This document shows, one piece after another, positions 1 through 5,316 of a stretch of DNA of 24,940 bases. The notes under the pieces were generated by a model that saw nothing but the letters and a program-made list of their open reading frames with translations, did not search any database and had not been told where the DNA came from. Source of the DNA: a virus; IMG/VR virus record IMGVR_UViG_3300046011_003778, positions 1-24,940 of that record. One strand, 5' to 3'. The translations under genes and the position numbers were made by a program. Numbering within the stretch: position 1 is the first letter of the stretch; each line of letters starts with the position of its first letter.

Positions 1-460
1 AAGTAATATACTTCACTCGTCCTTGTTCAAGCATTCGGTAAAGCATATCTTCTCGGCCAGGCCAGACGGTATGGAATCTCATTCCTACAGATCGATTCAA
101 AGCTTGGGCTTGTAATTCGTTCATCTTCTTGGTAGTTGCGTATGGGTTATTCCACCATTCTTTTGCATTTGAAGAAGAGGCATATAGAAACTTACACTTA
201 GTTCCATTCACAAAGTTAACAGCGCATTCCATTCCGCCTACGTTGTTATCATAATATTTTTCTGGATCTTCAATTGATTTTCTAACCCCTGCAAATGCAG
301 CAAGATGAATCAGATAATCATGAACATCATACTTATTCCAATTAGATTGTTTACAAGCATCGCCTTCAAAAGAAGTAACTGAATATCCTTTATCAATAAG
401 ATATGCCCTCAGATTGGATCCGATCATACCTTCTGCACCAGTTAAAAGTACTGTCTTCAT
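1..460 (-). CDS. NAD-dependent sugar-nucleotide epimerase/dehydratase (extended SDR), 3' part missing at window edge
   Basis: The visible 153 residues are the N-terminal half of an extended short-chain dehydrogenase/reductase. The start TGAEGMIGSNL gives the Rossmann motif G8-x-x-G11-x-x-G14. HLAAFAGVRKS (about residues 52-62) is the typical nucleotide-sugar epimerase segment, with a YYDNNVGG stretch after it. SSS near residue 95 and Y107-A-T-T-K111 fit the catalytic Ser and Tyr-x3-Lys. Such enzymes act on UDP-, GDP- or dTDP-sugars in the cytoplasm; which sugar cannot be told here. The ATG overlaps the stop of gene 55 (ATGA), so it is translationally coupled and last in that transcript within the window. 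Together with two glycosyltransferases and a sulfotransferase elsewhere it suggests glycan modification. The C-terminal substrate domain lies beyond position 1. Confidence 0.85.
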   Translation of the reverse strand, partial: MKTVLLTGAEGMIGSNLRAYLIDKGYSVTSFEGDACKQSNWNKYDVHDYLIHLAAFAGVRKSIEDPEKYYDNNVGGMECAVNFVNGTKCKFLYASSSNAKEWWNNPYATTKKMNELQAQALNRSVGMRFHTVWPGREDMLYRMLEQGRVKYIT

Positions 461-1056
461 CCGAAAATCTCTCCAAGGTCAGAATCACTAGAAGAAACCG
501 TCTCCCGTTTTTTACGTTCTTTTTTCTTCTCTTCTTTTACAATTGAATCAAAATAAGTATCTTTTTCTTTCAATTGATCGATCTTACCTTTCAATTGGTC
601 GACAAAAGCATGTGCAGCTGCAATCGATTCTTCGTCCGCGTTCGCGAGCGCGAACTCGTCAAATGGGCTTTGAGAGATAAATTTAATCTTAATATCCTGC
701 TGCTTTTTTTCTTTTGCGATCCTACGAAGGAAAGCATACCAGCAGATCTGAGTAAAGTAAGCAAATCCGTTCGGTAATCCAGAACGTGTTGCTGCTTCAA
801 TATCATAGTTGTGGATAGCTTTTAAGCAGTTCTCGACAGCATCCATTACCATTTCATCACGGTAAGTGTATCGAATGAAGTTCACCTTATGGGATAATCC
901 TTCAGCAATCTTTAGGAAAGATATAGCGATGTAGTTGGTAACCTTTGGTATTTCTTTGCCAGCTGCTTCAGCTTCTTTTACTGACTTAATATATTCAACA
1001 AGGGCTTGACTAAAGTCTCTATTATTTACATAGTGTGGTTTATCTTTTGGTTTCAT
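457..1056 (-). CDS. 55: RNA polymerase sigma factor for late transcription, gp55-like
   Basis: This 199-residue protein (T4 gp55 is about 185) would direct host RNA polymerase to TATAAATA late promoters, loaded through the sliding clamp. The N-terminus (HYVNNRDFSQAL) and the blocks IAEGLSHKVNF, CLKAIHNYD and FAYFTQICWYAFLRRI align by eye with T4 gp55 (YVNNKELLQAI, IAEGLSKRFNF, IKGLHNFD, HAYITQACFNAFVQRI). The middle is charged and Lys/Glu-rich. The last residues, DLGEIFG, form an acidic-hydrophobic tail of the kind that binds the clamp. The start is supported by AGGAG upstream and a TTTACA-17-TATAAT promoter at 1082-1110. A GC-rich palindrome at 640-655 interrupts the otherwise AT-rich coding sequence. 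Confidence 0.93.
   Translation of the reverse strand: MKPKDKPHYVNNRDFSQALVEYIKSVKEAEAAGKEIPKVTNYIAISFLKIAEGLSHKVNFIRYTYRDEMVMDAVENCLKAIHNYDIEAATRSGLPNGFAYFTQICWYAFLRRIAKEKKQQDIKIKFISQSPFDEFALANADEESIAAAHAFVDQLKGKIDQLKEKDTYFDSIVKEEKKKERKKRETVSSSDSDLGEIFG
640..655. repeat. GC-rich perfect palindrome inside gene 55
   Basis: GTTCGCG-AG-CGCGAAC is a perfect inverted repeat with a 2-nt centre, coding for part of FALANADE. Its base composition differs sharply from the rest of the gene, and it shares the CGCGAG core with GC-rich islands at 10394, 15441, 22956 and 24843. Confidence 0.6.
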
Positions 1057-1081
1057 TATATACTCCTAGCATATCTTACTG

Positions 1082-1110
1082 ATTATAAATCAGAATCAAG
1101 GGTTTGTAAA
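1082..1110 (-). promoter_or_regulatory. sigma70-type promoter for gene 55 (TTTACA-17-TATAAT)
   Basis: On the minus strand TTTACA (1105-1110) and TATAAT (1082-1087) are separated by exactly 17 nt, about 26 nt before the gene 55 ATG. The -10 is a consensus match and the -35 differs from TTGACA at one base. The same element recurs at 3934, 4535 and 22456. Confidence 0.75.
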
Positions 1111-1133
1111 CAAAATATTTTTAATTTAGGGGA

Positions 1134-1161
1134 TTTACAAATGTAAAAATATCGGTATAAT
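1134..1161 (+). promoter_or_regulatory. Divergent sigma70-type promoter facing antisense to the gene at 1191 (TTTACA-16-TATAAT)
   Basis: TTTACA (1134-1139) and TATAAT (1156-1161) lie 16 nt apart on the plus strand, in the context GGGGATTTACAAATG shared with other promoters here. It stands back-to-back with the gene 55 promoter. Transcription would start near 1168 and run into the 3' end of the Lsm-like gene on the opposite strand. No conventional gene follows, but a Shine-Dalgarno-like GAGGAGG (1176-1182) and a short GTG-started frame do. Confidence 0.5.
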
Positions 1162-1190
1162 AGAAGAGTGCTTCTGAGGAGGATAGAATA

Positions 1191-1586
1191 CTAGTGCATC
1201 CTCGGTCGGAGAGAGACGATCTTATCTTTATCCGAGTCAGACATTTCCTCTAAAACCTCATCGAGAGAAGATTTAGGTATTTTTCTCATATTTTCTAAGT
1301 GGTTAATATATTGTGCTACAATAAAATCATGAGGATTAGCTATAGATGTAATATGATAAAAATTTAAACTAATCAACTGATCAGTTCTTTCCTGATATAA
1401 CATAAAAGGTCTGAAAGTATAATAACGAGTACTACTCTGCCAATCCTCGGCCGAAATAATTAGAAAAGCATTTCGAATAATAACAGATTCGGGTGAATCT
1501 TCTGATTGGAAATCAGGCCAATCGATTACTTCACATATTAACTCTTCTCCGCCTTGAAGGCGCATCTGTTTATATTCTTTATTCAT
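1191..1586 (-). CDS. Conserved hypothetical, Lsm/Sm-like N-terminus
   Basis: This 131-residue protein has an N-terminal stretch, MRLQGGEELICEVIDW, that looks like the first strands of an Sm/Lsm-type barrel. It is followed by a VIIRNAFLII strand and an aromatic-rich middle (RYYTFRPFMLYQERTDQLISLNFYHI). The C-terminus is acidic, then basic (EEMSDSDKDKIVSLRPRMH). I recall similar small proteins beside uvsW in marine T4-like phages but know of no assigned function. The ATG overlaps the uvsW stop as ATGA, so it is translated in the uvsW message. Binding of RNA or nucleic acid would be a guess from the possible Sm fold. The T4 late co-activator gp33 would be a positional alternative, but I see no sequence likeness to it. 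Confidence 0.75.
   Translation of the reverse strand: MNKEYKQMRLQGGEELICEVIDWPDFQSEDSPESVIIRNAFLIISAEDWQSSTRYYTFRPFMLYQERTDQLISLNFYHITSIANPHDFIVAQYINHLENMRKIPKSSLDEVLEEMSDSDKDKIVSLRPRMH
1194..1253 (+). CDS. Possible 19-codon micro-ORF (GTG start), antisense to the Lsm-like gene
   Basis: GTG at 1194 opens a 19-codon frame ending in TAA at 1251-1253. A perfect GAGGAGG lies 11 nt upstream, and a TTTACA-16-TATAAT promoter lies before that. GAGGAT (1179-1184) can pair with ATCCTC (1198-1203), which would place the ribosome site in a stem and the GTG in the loop. The peptide, HPRSERDDLIF and onward, matches nothing I know. The Shine-Dalgarno may be a chance complement of the coding strand, and the transcript could instead be an antisense RNA. 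Confidence 0.2.
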   Translation: MHPRSERDDLIFIRVRHFL

Positions 1587-3085
1587 TTTAGGTCCACTTC
1601 ATAAATTTTATATTCGAACTCTTGCTTTATATACATCTTCACTCTTTCCAGTGAGTGTTCTAAGGTGTAGTTCTTCCGACCTTTCCAATGTAGATCATCA
1701 GCAATATCAAAAAGCCGGGCGATTGATCCATCATCAGATTTTCTTAATCCTCTTCCGATTGATTGTAACACCCTAATCTGGGATTTACTCGGGGAGGCAA
1801 AGATAATGTTGTGGAGATTGCGGATGTTAATACCAGTAGAGAAAGTACCAAGTGACGCCACGATAATCGCATTTTTCTGGGTCTCTACGATCTTACGGAT
1901 AGCTTCACGATCACTCGTGTCCGTATCGCCTGATACGAAAAACACTTTACGATTCTCATGAGCCTTATCCTTGATTAGGTCGTACAACGGCTTACCGTGC
2001 TTATCGACGAAGTTGAATAGTACTAAGGTATTTCCATTCAAGTCCAAAGCAAGATTGCTAATAAGCTTATTACGAGAATCATTTCGAACAATGTAGTCTA
2101 GTTCGGATTGGTAATCTTGTTTTCCCCAGTTTTTACGAACTTCTTCAGGATGTTTTAGTAATAGTATAGTGATATTTAACTTTGATAATGTGTCTTCATC
2201 CTGGAGCTTTTTTGTCGTGGTTACATTATATATCTTTCCAAAAAGTCCCTGGAGAACAAGCTCGTGAGTCTGCGAACCATCGAGTGTACCGGTTGTACCC
2301 CAGCGGTATTCAGCTTCTTTGCACTTATCCATAATGGTAGTCAGAGACTTAGATTTGAACCCGTGGCATTCATCACCAACGACAGCACCAAATTGTTCAA
2401 ACCATTTCGGCGGTAGTTTATAGATTGACTGCCAAGTTGAAATGATGATGTCTTTGTCTGTGTCTTTATCTCGTCCTGAATAAATCCTGTGCGCAACATC
2501 TTCGACAGGCATGCCATAGTCGGCGAAGTCATTGTACATCTGTTCGACCAACGAAGTTGTTGGTACAATAATAAGGACTTTCCTGCCTTTCTGCCGTAGA
2601 CTACAAAGGTATCTTTGGACCAGGGTATAGATAATAAGTGATTTTCCAGATCCCGTAGGGGAGATAAGCACCGCCCTTTTTCTATGAAGTCCTTCGCATA
2701 CTGCATCGAACTGGTAATCTCTGATTCCAATTGGCTTACCCCTGGATTGTAATTCAAGTCCATCGACAAATTCTTTTATCTCTTCGGGATTAATATCATT
2801 ATATGCATCCGGTCTTCCATAAAAGTTATTATGCTCTACTTCAATTTTATAATTACGAGGCTTTGCAAACTCAGCAAGGAATGGATATAGACCTACAGGT
2901 AATTCCATTGTATTGAGATTAAAGAGACGGATCTTTCCGTCCCAGACACGATTCTTATAAAGCGGCATAAACTTATAACCAGGAACAAAGAACGAAAAGA
3001 ACTCGGTTAGTTCATTCGCTATTCCAAAGTCACATCCAATGTGCATTACAGAATGATTTTTATTTTTTACTTTAATAATGTCCAT
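1583..3085 (-). CDS. uvsW: UvsW-like RNA-DNA and DNA helicase (SF2)
   Basis: This 500-residue superfamily 2 helicase matches T4 UvsW along its length. In T4 it unwinds branched DNA and R-loops and switches origin-dependent to recombination-dependent replication. Visible motifs are Walker A SPTGSGKS (residues 142-149), motif Ia VPTTSLVEQM, DECH (238-241) and motif VI QSIGRGLRK near the C-terminus. The frame opens at a TTG at 3151, but the ATG at 3085 gives MDIIKVKNKNHSV, matching the T4 start MDIKVHF; the earlier start would also cover the opposing promoter at 3100. No strong Shine-Dalgarno or own promoter is evident upstream. Transcription may come through from uvsY, which would run antisense across the plus-strand gene at 3128. 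Its stop overlaps the next start (ATGA). Confidence 0.94.
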   Translation of the reverse strand: MDIIKVKNKNHSVMHIGCDFGIANELTEFFSFFVPGYKFMPLYKNRVWDGKIRLFNLNTMELPVGLYPFLAEFAKPRNYKIEVEHNNFYGRPDAYNDINPEEIKEFVDGLELQSRGKPIGIRDYQFDAVCEGLHRKRAVLISPTGSGKSLIIYTLVQRYLCSLRQKGRKVLIIVPTTSLVEQMYNDFADYGMPVEDVAHRIYSGRDKDTDKDIIISTWQSIYKLPPKWFEQFGAVVGDECHGFKSKSLTTIMDKCKEAEYRWGTTGTLDGSQTHELVLQGLFGKIYNVTTTKKLQDEDTLSKLNITILLLKHPEEVRKNWGKQDYQSELDYIVRNDSRNKLISNLALDLNGNTLVLFNFVDKHGKPLYDLIKDKAHENRKVFFVSGDTDTSDREAIRKIVETQKNAIIVASLGTFSTGINIRNLHNIIFASPSKSQIRVLQSIGRGLRKSDDGSIARLFDIADDLHWKGRKNYTLEHSLERVKMYIKQEFEYKIYEVDLK

Positions 3086-3099
3086 GAAAATATATATAC

Positions 3100-3107
3100 T
3101 ATAAATA
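3100..3107 (+). promoter_or_regulatory. T4-type late promoter (TATAAATA) on the plus strand
   Basis: This is an exact TATAAATA, 20 nt before the ATG of the plus-strand gene at 3128, with AAAAGGA between them as ribosome site. It is the only intergenic late element in the window that reads rightward. Confidence 0.7.
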
Positions 3108-3127
3108 AAATGAAAAAGGAATAAGAA

Positions 3128-3469
3128 ATGCCATTTATTGTTACTGAACAACTAACACCACAAAATCCTAGCGTAATTCTTAATTCTTTAGAAGAAGCAA
3201 AAGACTTTTTGATATATGAAGGTATGACTATAGAAGAAAATATATCAATACTAGATAATTTTAATGATCCTTACTGGGCAGCTAATAGAGAATCTTTAAT
3301 TGAAACAATGACTAATATAGATTTTCAATGGGATCAGAATATGCAGACTTTAACGAGAACCCTTGTATTTTCTTCTGAAAGTGCCTATGTTAATCTTAGA
3401 AGAATCCTTAACAAGACAATGCCTGCTATGGAAAGAGATATATCGGTACTTAATACAGATGTTATTTAA
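3128..3469 (+). CDS. Hypothetical protein, late-expressed, inverted between uvsW and uvsY
   Basis: This 113-residue protein has no signal peptide or membrane segment and matches nothing I recognise. It is acidic in the first half (SLEEAKDFL, MTIEENISILDNFNDPYW) and more basic later (SAYVNLRRILNKTMP). A TATAAATA element and an AAAAGGA ribosome site precede the ATG closely. Its TAA (3467-3469) overlaps the uvsY TAA (3466-3468) on the other strand, so the two genes converge with no spacer. A complete promoter, ribosome site and open frame argue for a real gene. The late promoter suggests a virion or late-lysis role. No terminator is visible, so its transcript would run antisense into uvsY. Confidence 0.8.
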   Translation: MPFIVTEQLTPQNPSVILNSLEEAKDFLIYEGMTIEENISILDNFNDPYWAANRESLIETMTNIDFQWDQNMQTLTRTLVFSSESAYVNLRRILNKTMPAMERDISVLNTDVI

Positions 3470-3909
3470 GCTCCGGCTTCAAACATCTTCCACTTAATTA
3501 TATTACCGATTGTCTGATGACGCCATTTAATATTATCTATAATTTCTACTAAGGTCTCTACAATGACCTTCCATTCGTCGATTCGTTCTTGTGATTTACG
3601 GATGTCAATATCGGCATCATAATAGTAATCCATTTCGCCTTTTAATACACGCAAACCATTGAACGGATCGAACTCCCAACCCCGGGATTCTATCTGTTCT
3701 TTTGTCATTTTCCCGTTATAATAAAGCCACTTGTCCTTTAACAGAACTTTTTGTTCTGCTTCGAATCGTTTCAATGCAAGTTTAGCTTGTGATAGCAAAG
3801 GTAAGTACTTTGCGTGCAACATAGGACTTTGGCGGGATGCTTCGTCCAACGATCCTACGATCTTAGAATCTTTTTCCCACATCTCAAGAATTTTTTCAAG
3901 GTAGTTCAT
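3466..3909 (-). CDS. uvsY: UvsY-like recombination mediator
   Basis: This 147-residue protein (T4 UvsY is about 137) would load the UvsX recombinase onto gp32-coated single-stranded DNA. Recognition rests on the block MLHAKYLPLLSQAKLALKRF followed by EQKVLLKDKWLYYNGKM, which parallels T4 (MLYSKWLNKHSSIKKEMLRI, QKKVALKARLDYYSGR). The C-terminus IGNIIKWKMFEAGA parallels T4 FAIKHIQDMRAFEAGK. The ribosome site GGAG and a TTTACA-17-TATAAT promoter (3934-3962) support the start. In T4 uvsY and uvsW are adjacent; here one opposing gene separates them. Confidence 0.92.
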   Translation of the reverse strand: MNYLEKILEMWEKDSKIVGSLDEASRQSPMLHAKYLPLLSQAKLALKRFEAEQKVLLKDKWLYYNGKMTKEQIESRGWEFDPFNGLRVLKGEMDYYYDADIDIRKSQERIDEWKVIVETLVEIIDNIKWRHQTIGNIIKWKMFEAGA

Positions 3910-3933
3910 ACTATTCTCCAGTTAATTCAAAGC

Positions 3934-3962
3934 ATTATATAATTTTTAAAGGGAAATGTAAA
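3934..3962 (-). promoter_or_regulatory. sigma70-type promoter for uvsY (TTTACA-17-TATAAT)
   Basis: On the minus strand TTTACA (3957-3962) and TATAAT (3934-3939) are 17 nt apart, about 25 nt before the uvsY ATG. The -35 box abuts the TGA of the upstream structural gene. Confidence 0.75.
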
Positions 3963-4469
3963 TCAAGAAAACTCGAAAGAGTCGTATCTGAAAGTGATTG
4001 GGAAAGAAATAGACTCCACCGATGTAGTGGATGATGCGAACTCTATAGTACCTATATCGGTAGGAAAGGCGTTCTTATACTGGATTGTTCTAACCTTTAT
4101 ATTCGAACTGTTCAATATTATAACCGAGATATCATACATCGATGTATCTTCTAGACCAGCTCTAAGATGCTGAGGTTTTTGGTTCTCTTGAACCAATCCA
4201 CTCATCCAATCATATATCTCATTATATACGTACATAGATTCATCCATGATTGCATTAATACTAAGTTCACCGAAGACCAGTTTATCCCCTGGTTGATAGG
4301 TGTCAGATCTTCTGAAAGCAGTCATAGCAGGTGATAGACTAACGGAAGGATGAGAAACCCCATTCGCAAAAAACTCTAAGTTACCAAATCTTTTTCTGTT
4401 GATGATAATCTTAAAGCCAGTAGGCTGAAGATAGTTTGGGTTTTGGAGAGTTGTAGTTGTAGTAGCCAT
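3963..4469 (-). CDS. Virion structural protein, tail-tube-like (possible gp3-position protein)
   Basis: This 168-residue protein starts MATTTTTLQNPNYLQPTGFKIIINRKRFGNLEFF. The pattern PxGFK...R...FF, a GDKLVFGELSINAIMDE segment and YNEIYDWMSGL recalls tail-tube-fold proteins common in marine T4-like phages. The C-terminus has a strand-rich TTSVESISFPITFRYDSFEF. A tube or tail-completion role follows from this likeness. Marine T4-like phages often carry the tail-completion gene 3 between 23 and uvsY, so this could be that gene, but I cannot align it to T4 gp3 by eye. An exact late promoter lies 24 nt upstream and a GAGG ribosome site precedes the ATG. Confidence 0.72.
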   Translation of the reverse strand: MATTTTTLQNPNYLQPTGFKIIINRKRFGNLEFFANGVSHPSVSLSPAMTAFRRSDTYQPGDKLVFGELSINAIMDESMYVYNEIYDWMSGLVQENQKPQHLRAGLEDTSMYDISVIILNSSNIKVRTIQYKNAFPTDIGTIEFASSTTSVESISFPITFRYDSFEFS

Positions 4470-4493
4470 GACTAATCCTCTGTTGGTTAACTG

Positions 4494-4501
4494 TATTTAT
4501 A
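4494..4501 (-). promoter_or_regulatory. T4-type late promoter (TATAAATA)
   Basis: This is an exact TATAAATA on the minus strand, 24 nt before the ATG of the tail-tube-like gene. Confidence 0.75.
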
Positions 4502-4534
4502 TGAAAAAAGTTTGGAAAAAATCAACAAAGGGGG

Positions 4535-4563
4535 TTTACATTTGATTCGAAAGGCCTTATATC
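4535..4563 (+). promoter_or_regulatory. sigma70-type promoter for the plus-strand small-gene cassette
   Basis: TTTACA (4535-4540), a 17-nt spacer and TATATC (4558-4563) lie about 27 nt before the first ATG. The flanks GGGG-TTTACA-TTTG match the element at 1134. The -10 is weaker than at the sister sites. Confidence 0.6.
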
Positions 4564-4590
4564 TACTATATCAACAGAAGGAACCACAAG

Positions 4591-4797
4591 ATGATGCTCT
4601 TCAACGAACATAACGAAGCTACCAACTCCATCAAGCCCGTTATGATCCACAAGACGTTTAAAGGTTACACGGTCCTTACCCCCGAAGGTCGTCTTCTCGA
4701 CAACTTCACCTCCGCTGGTCCTTTCGTGGATTTCGAATCGGCTAAGCGTAACGCAGAAATGAATGTTGGTATGGCAATGAACTGGAGCGACTTCTAA
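4591..4797 (+). CDS. Small hypothetical protein, first gene of plus-strand cassette
   Basis: This 68-residue protein is of unknown function. It begins with two consecutive ATGs after AGAAGGA (4576-4582). It contains KTFKGYTVLTPEGRLLDNFTSAG, a short strand-turn-strand pattern, and SAKRNAEMNVGMAMNWSDF at the end. There is no membrane segment or cysteine. Its stop overlaps the next start (TAATG). A non-late promoter on the strand opposite to the head genes suggests expression before the structural genes, as usual for small host-takeover genes, but that is inference. Confidence 0.75.
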   Translation: MMLFNEHNEATNSIKPVMIHKTFKGYTVLTPEGRLLDNFTSAGPFVDFESAKRNAEMNVGMAMNWSDF

Positions 4798-4886
4798 TGA
4801 CCGCAGCAATCATCCCCGTTGTCTTTTTGGTAGTAATCGTGTTTGGTGGAGCTATAATCGAAACCTTCTTTGAGGAAACAAACTAA
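4797..4886 (+). CDS. 29-residue single-pass membrane peptide
   Basis: The frame MTAAIIPVVFLVVIVFGGAI (20 residues), followed by the acidic tail IETFFEETN, is a short hydrophobic helix long enough to cross the inner membrane. Both ends are TAATG overlaps with neighbouring genes, which argues for a real, coupled coding region. The function is unknown; tiny membrane peptides of phages can alter lysis timing or superinfection. Confidence 0.65.
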   Translation: MTAAIIPVVFLVVIVFGGAIIETFFEETN

Positions 4887-5068
4887 TGGTCAATGTCTAT
4901 CCAATCACTGGCAAAGTATGGTATCGCGAAAGTACAGATGAATGGGTGCTAGAGCTTGAAGGTTCTATCAACGATACCCACTTTATTAGTCGACACACTG
5001 AACCAGGTAACACTGCTCCAGAAGATGTTGCAGGACTACCTTCGCTGTATAAAGAGGAAAAGAACTAA
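4886..5068 (+). CDS. Small hypothetical protein, third gene of plus-strand cassette
   Basis: This 60-residue acidic protein has a strand-rich first half (VYPITGKVWYRESTDEWVLE) and a Pro/Glu-rich tail (GNTAPEDVAG). It is coupled by TAATG to the genes on both sides. I do not recognise a family. Confidence 0.7.
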   Translation: MVNVYPITGKVWYRESTDEWVLELEGSINDTHFISRHTEPGNTAPEDVAGLPSLYKEEKN

Positions 5069-5247
5069 TGATTGAGTACAACCTTATTCTGAACCAGATC
5101 TACAAGTTCATCGGTTTCATCGTGTTTATGATTGCAGTCACTGAGCCTGAAACCATCGGTCAATGGAAAGCTCAGATGGATATCGGTTACGATTCTATTT
5201 GGGCAGAATACGTATTTGACTGTGACTGTACAGAAGCTTTAGAATAA
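5068..5247 (+). CDS. 59-residue hypothetical with N-terminal hydrophobic segment
   Basis: The frame opens with ATG overlapping the previous TAA. It carries a hydrophobic stretch FIGFIVFMIAV (residues 14-24) that may be a membrane anchor, followed by a soluble acidic part ending in EYVFDCDCTEALE with a Cys-x-Cys pair. The stop codon at 5245-5247 merges into the A-tract that serves as the U-tract of the opposing capsid-gene terminator. The function is unknown. Confidence 0.7.
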   Translation: MIEYNLILNQIYKFIGFIVFMIAVTEPETIGQWKAQMDIGYDSIWAEYVFDCDCTEALE

Positions 5248-5270
5248 AAAAAGGGCAGCCGAAGCTGCCC
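5246..5270 (-). terminator. Rho-independent terminator of gene 23 (UUCG tetraloop)
   Basis: On the minus strand GGGCAGC-TTCG-GCTGCCC is followed by seven Ts. The stem is 7 bp and perfect, closed by C-G around UUCG, an unusually stable tetraloop. It lies about 45 nt after the gene 23 stop. Confidence 0.85.
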
Positions 5271-5280
5271 AGTTGGAGTT

Positions 5281-5309
5281 GGGAGAGGTTTAAACCTCTC
5301 CCTTTTTTT
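5281..5309 (+). terminator. Rho-independent terminator of the plus-strand cassette
   Basis: This is a perfect 22-bp palindrome (5281-5302), arms GGGAGAGGTTT and AAACCTCTCCC, followed by seven Ts on the plus strand. It lies 33 nt after the last cassette stop. On the minus strand it forms the same hairpin without a U-tract. Confidence 0.82.
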
Positions 5310-5316
5310 ATGCAAA

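Noticed and set aside
1162-1203. Terminator for the Lsm-like gene in the 1162-1203 hairpins
   Set aside because: The stems are only 5-6 bp and no U-tract follows on the minus strand.
3086-3151. Longer uvsW start at the TTG at 3151
   Set aside because: The T4 protein starts at the equivalent of the ATG at 3085; the extra residues are a hydrophobic translation of the opposing promoter region.
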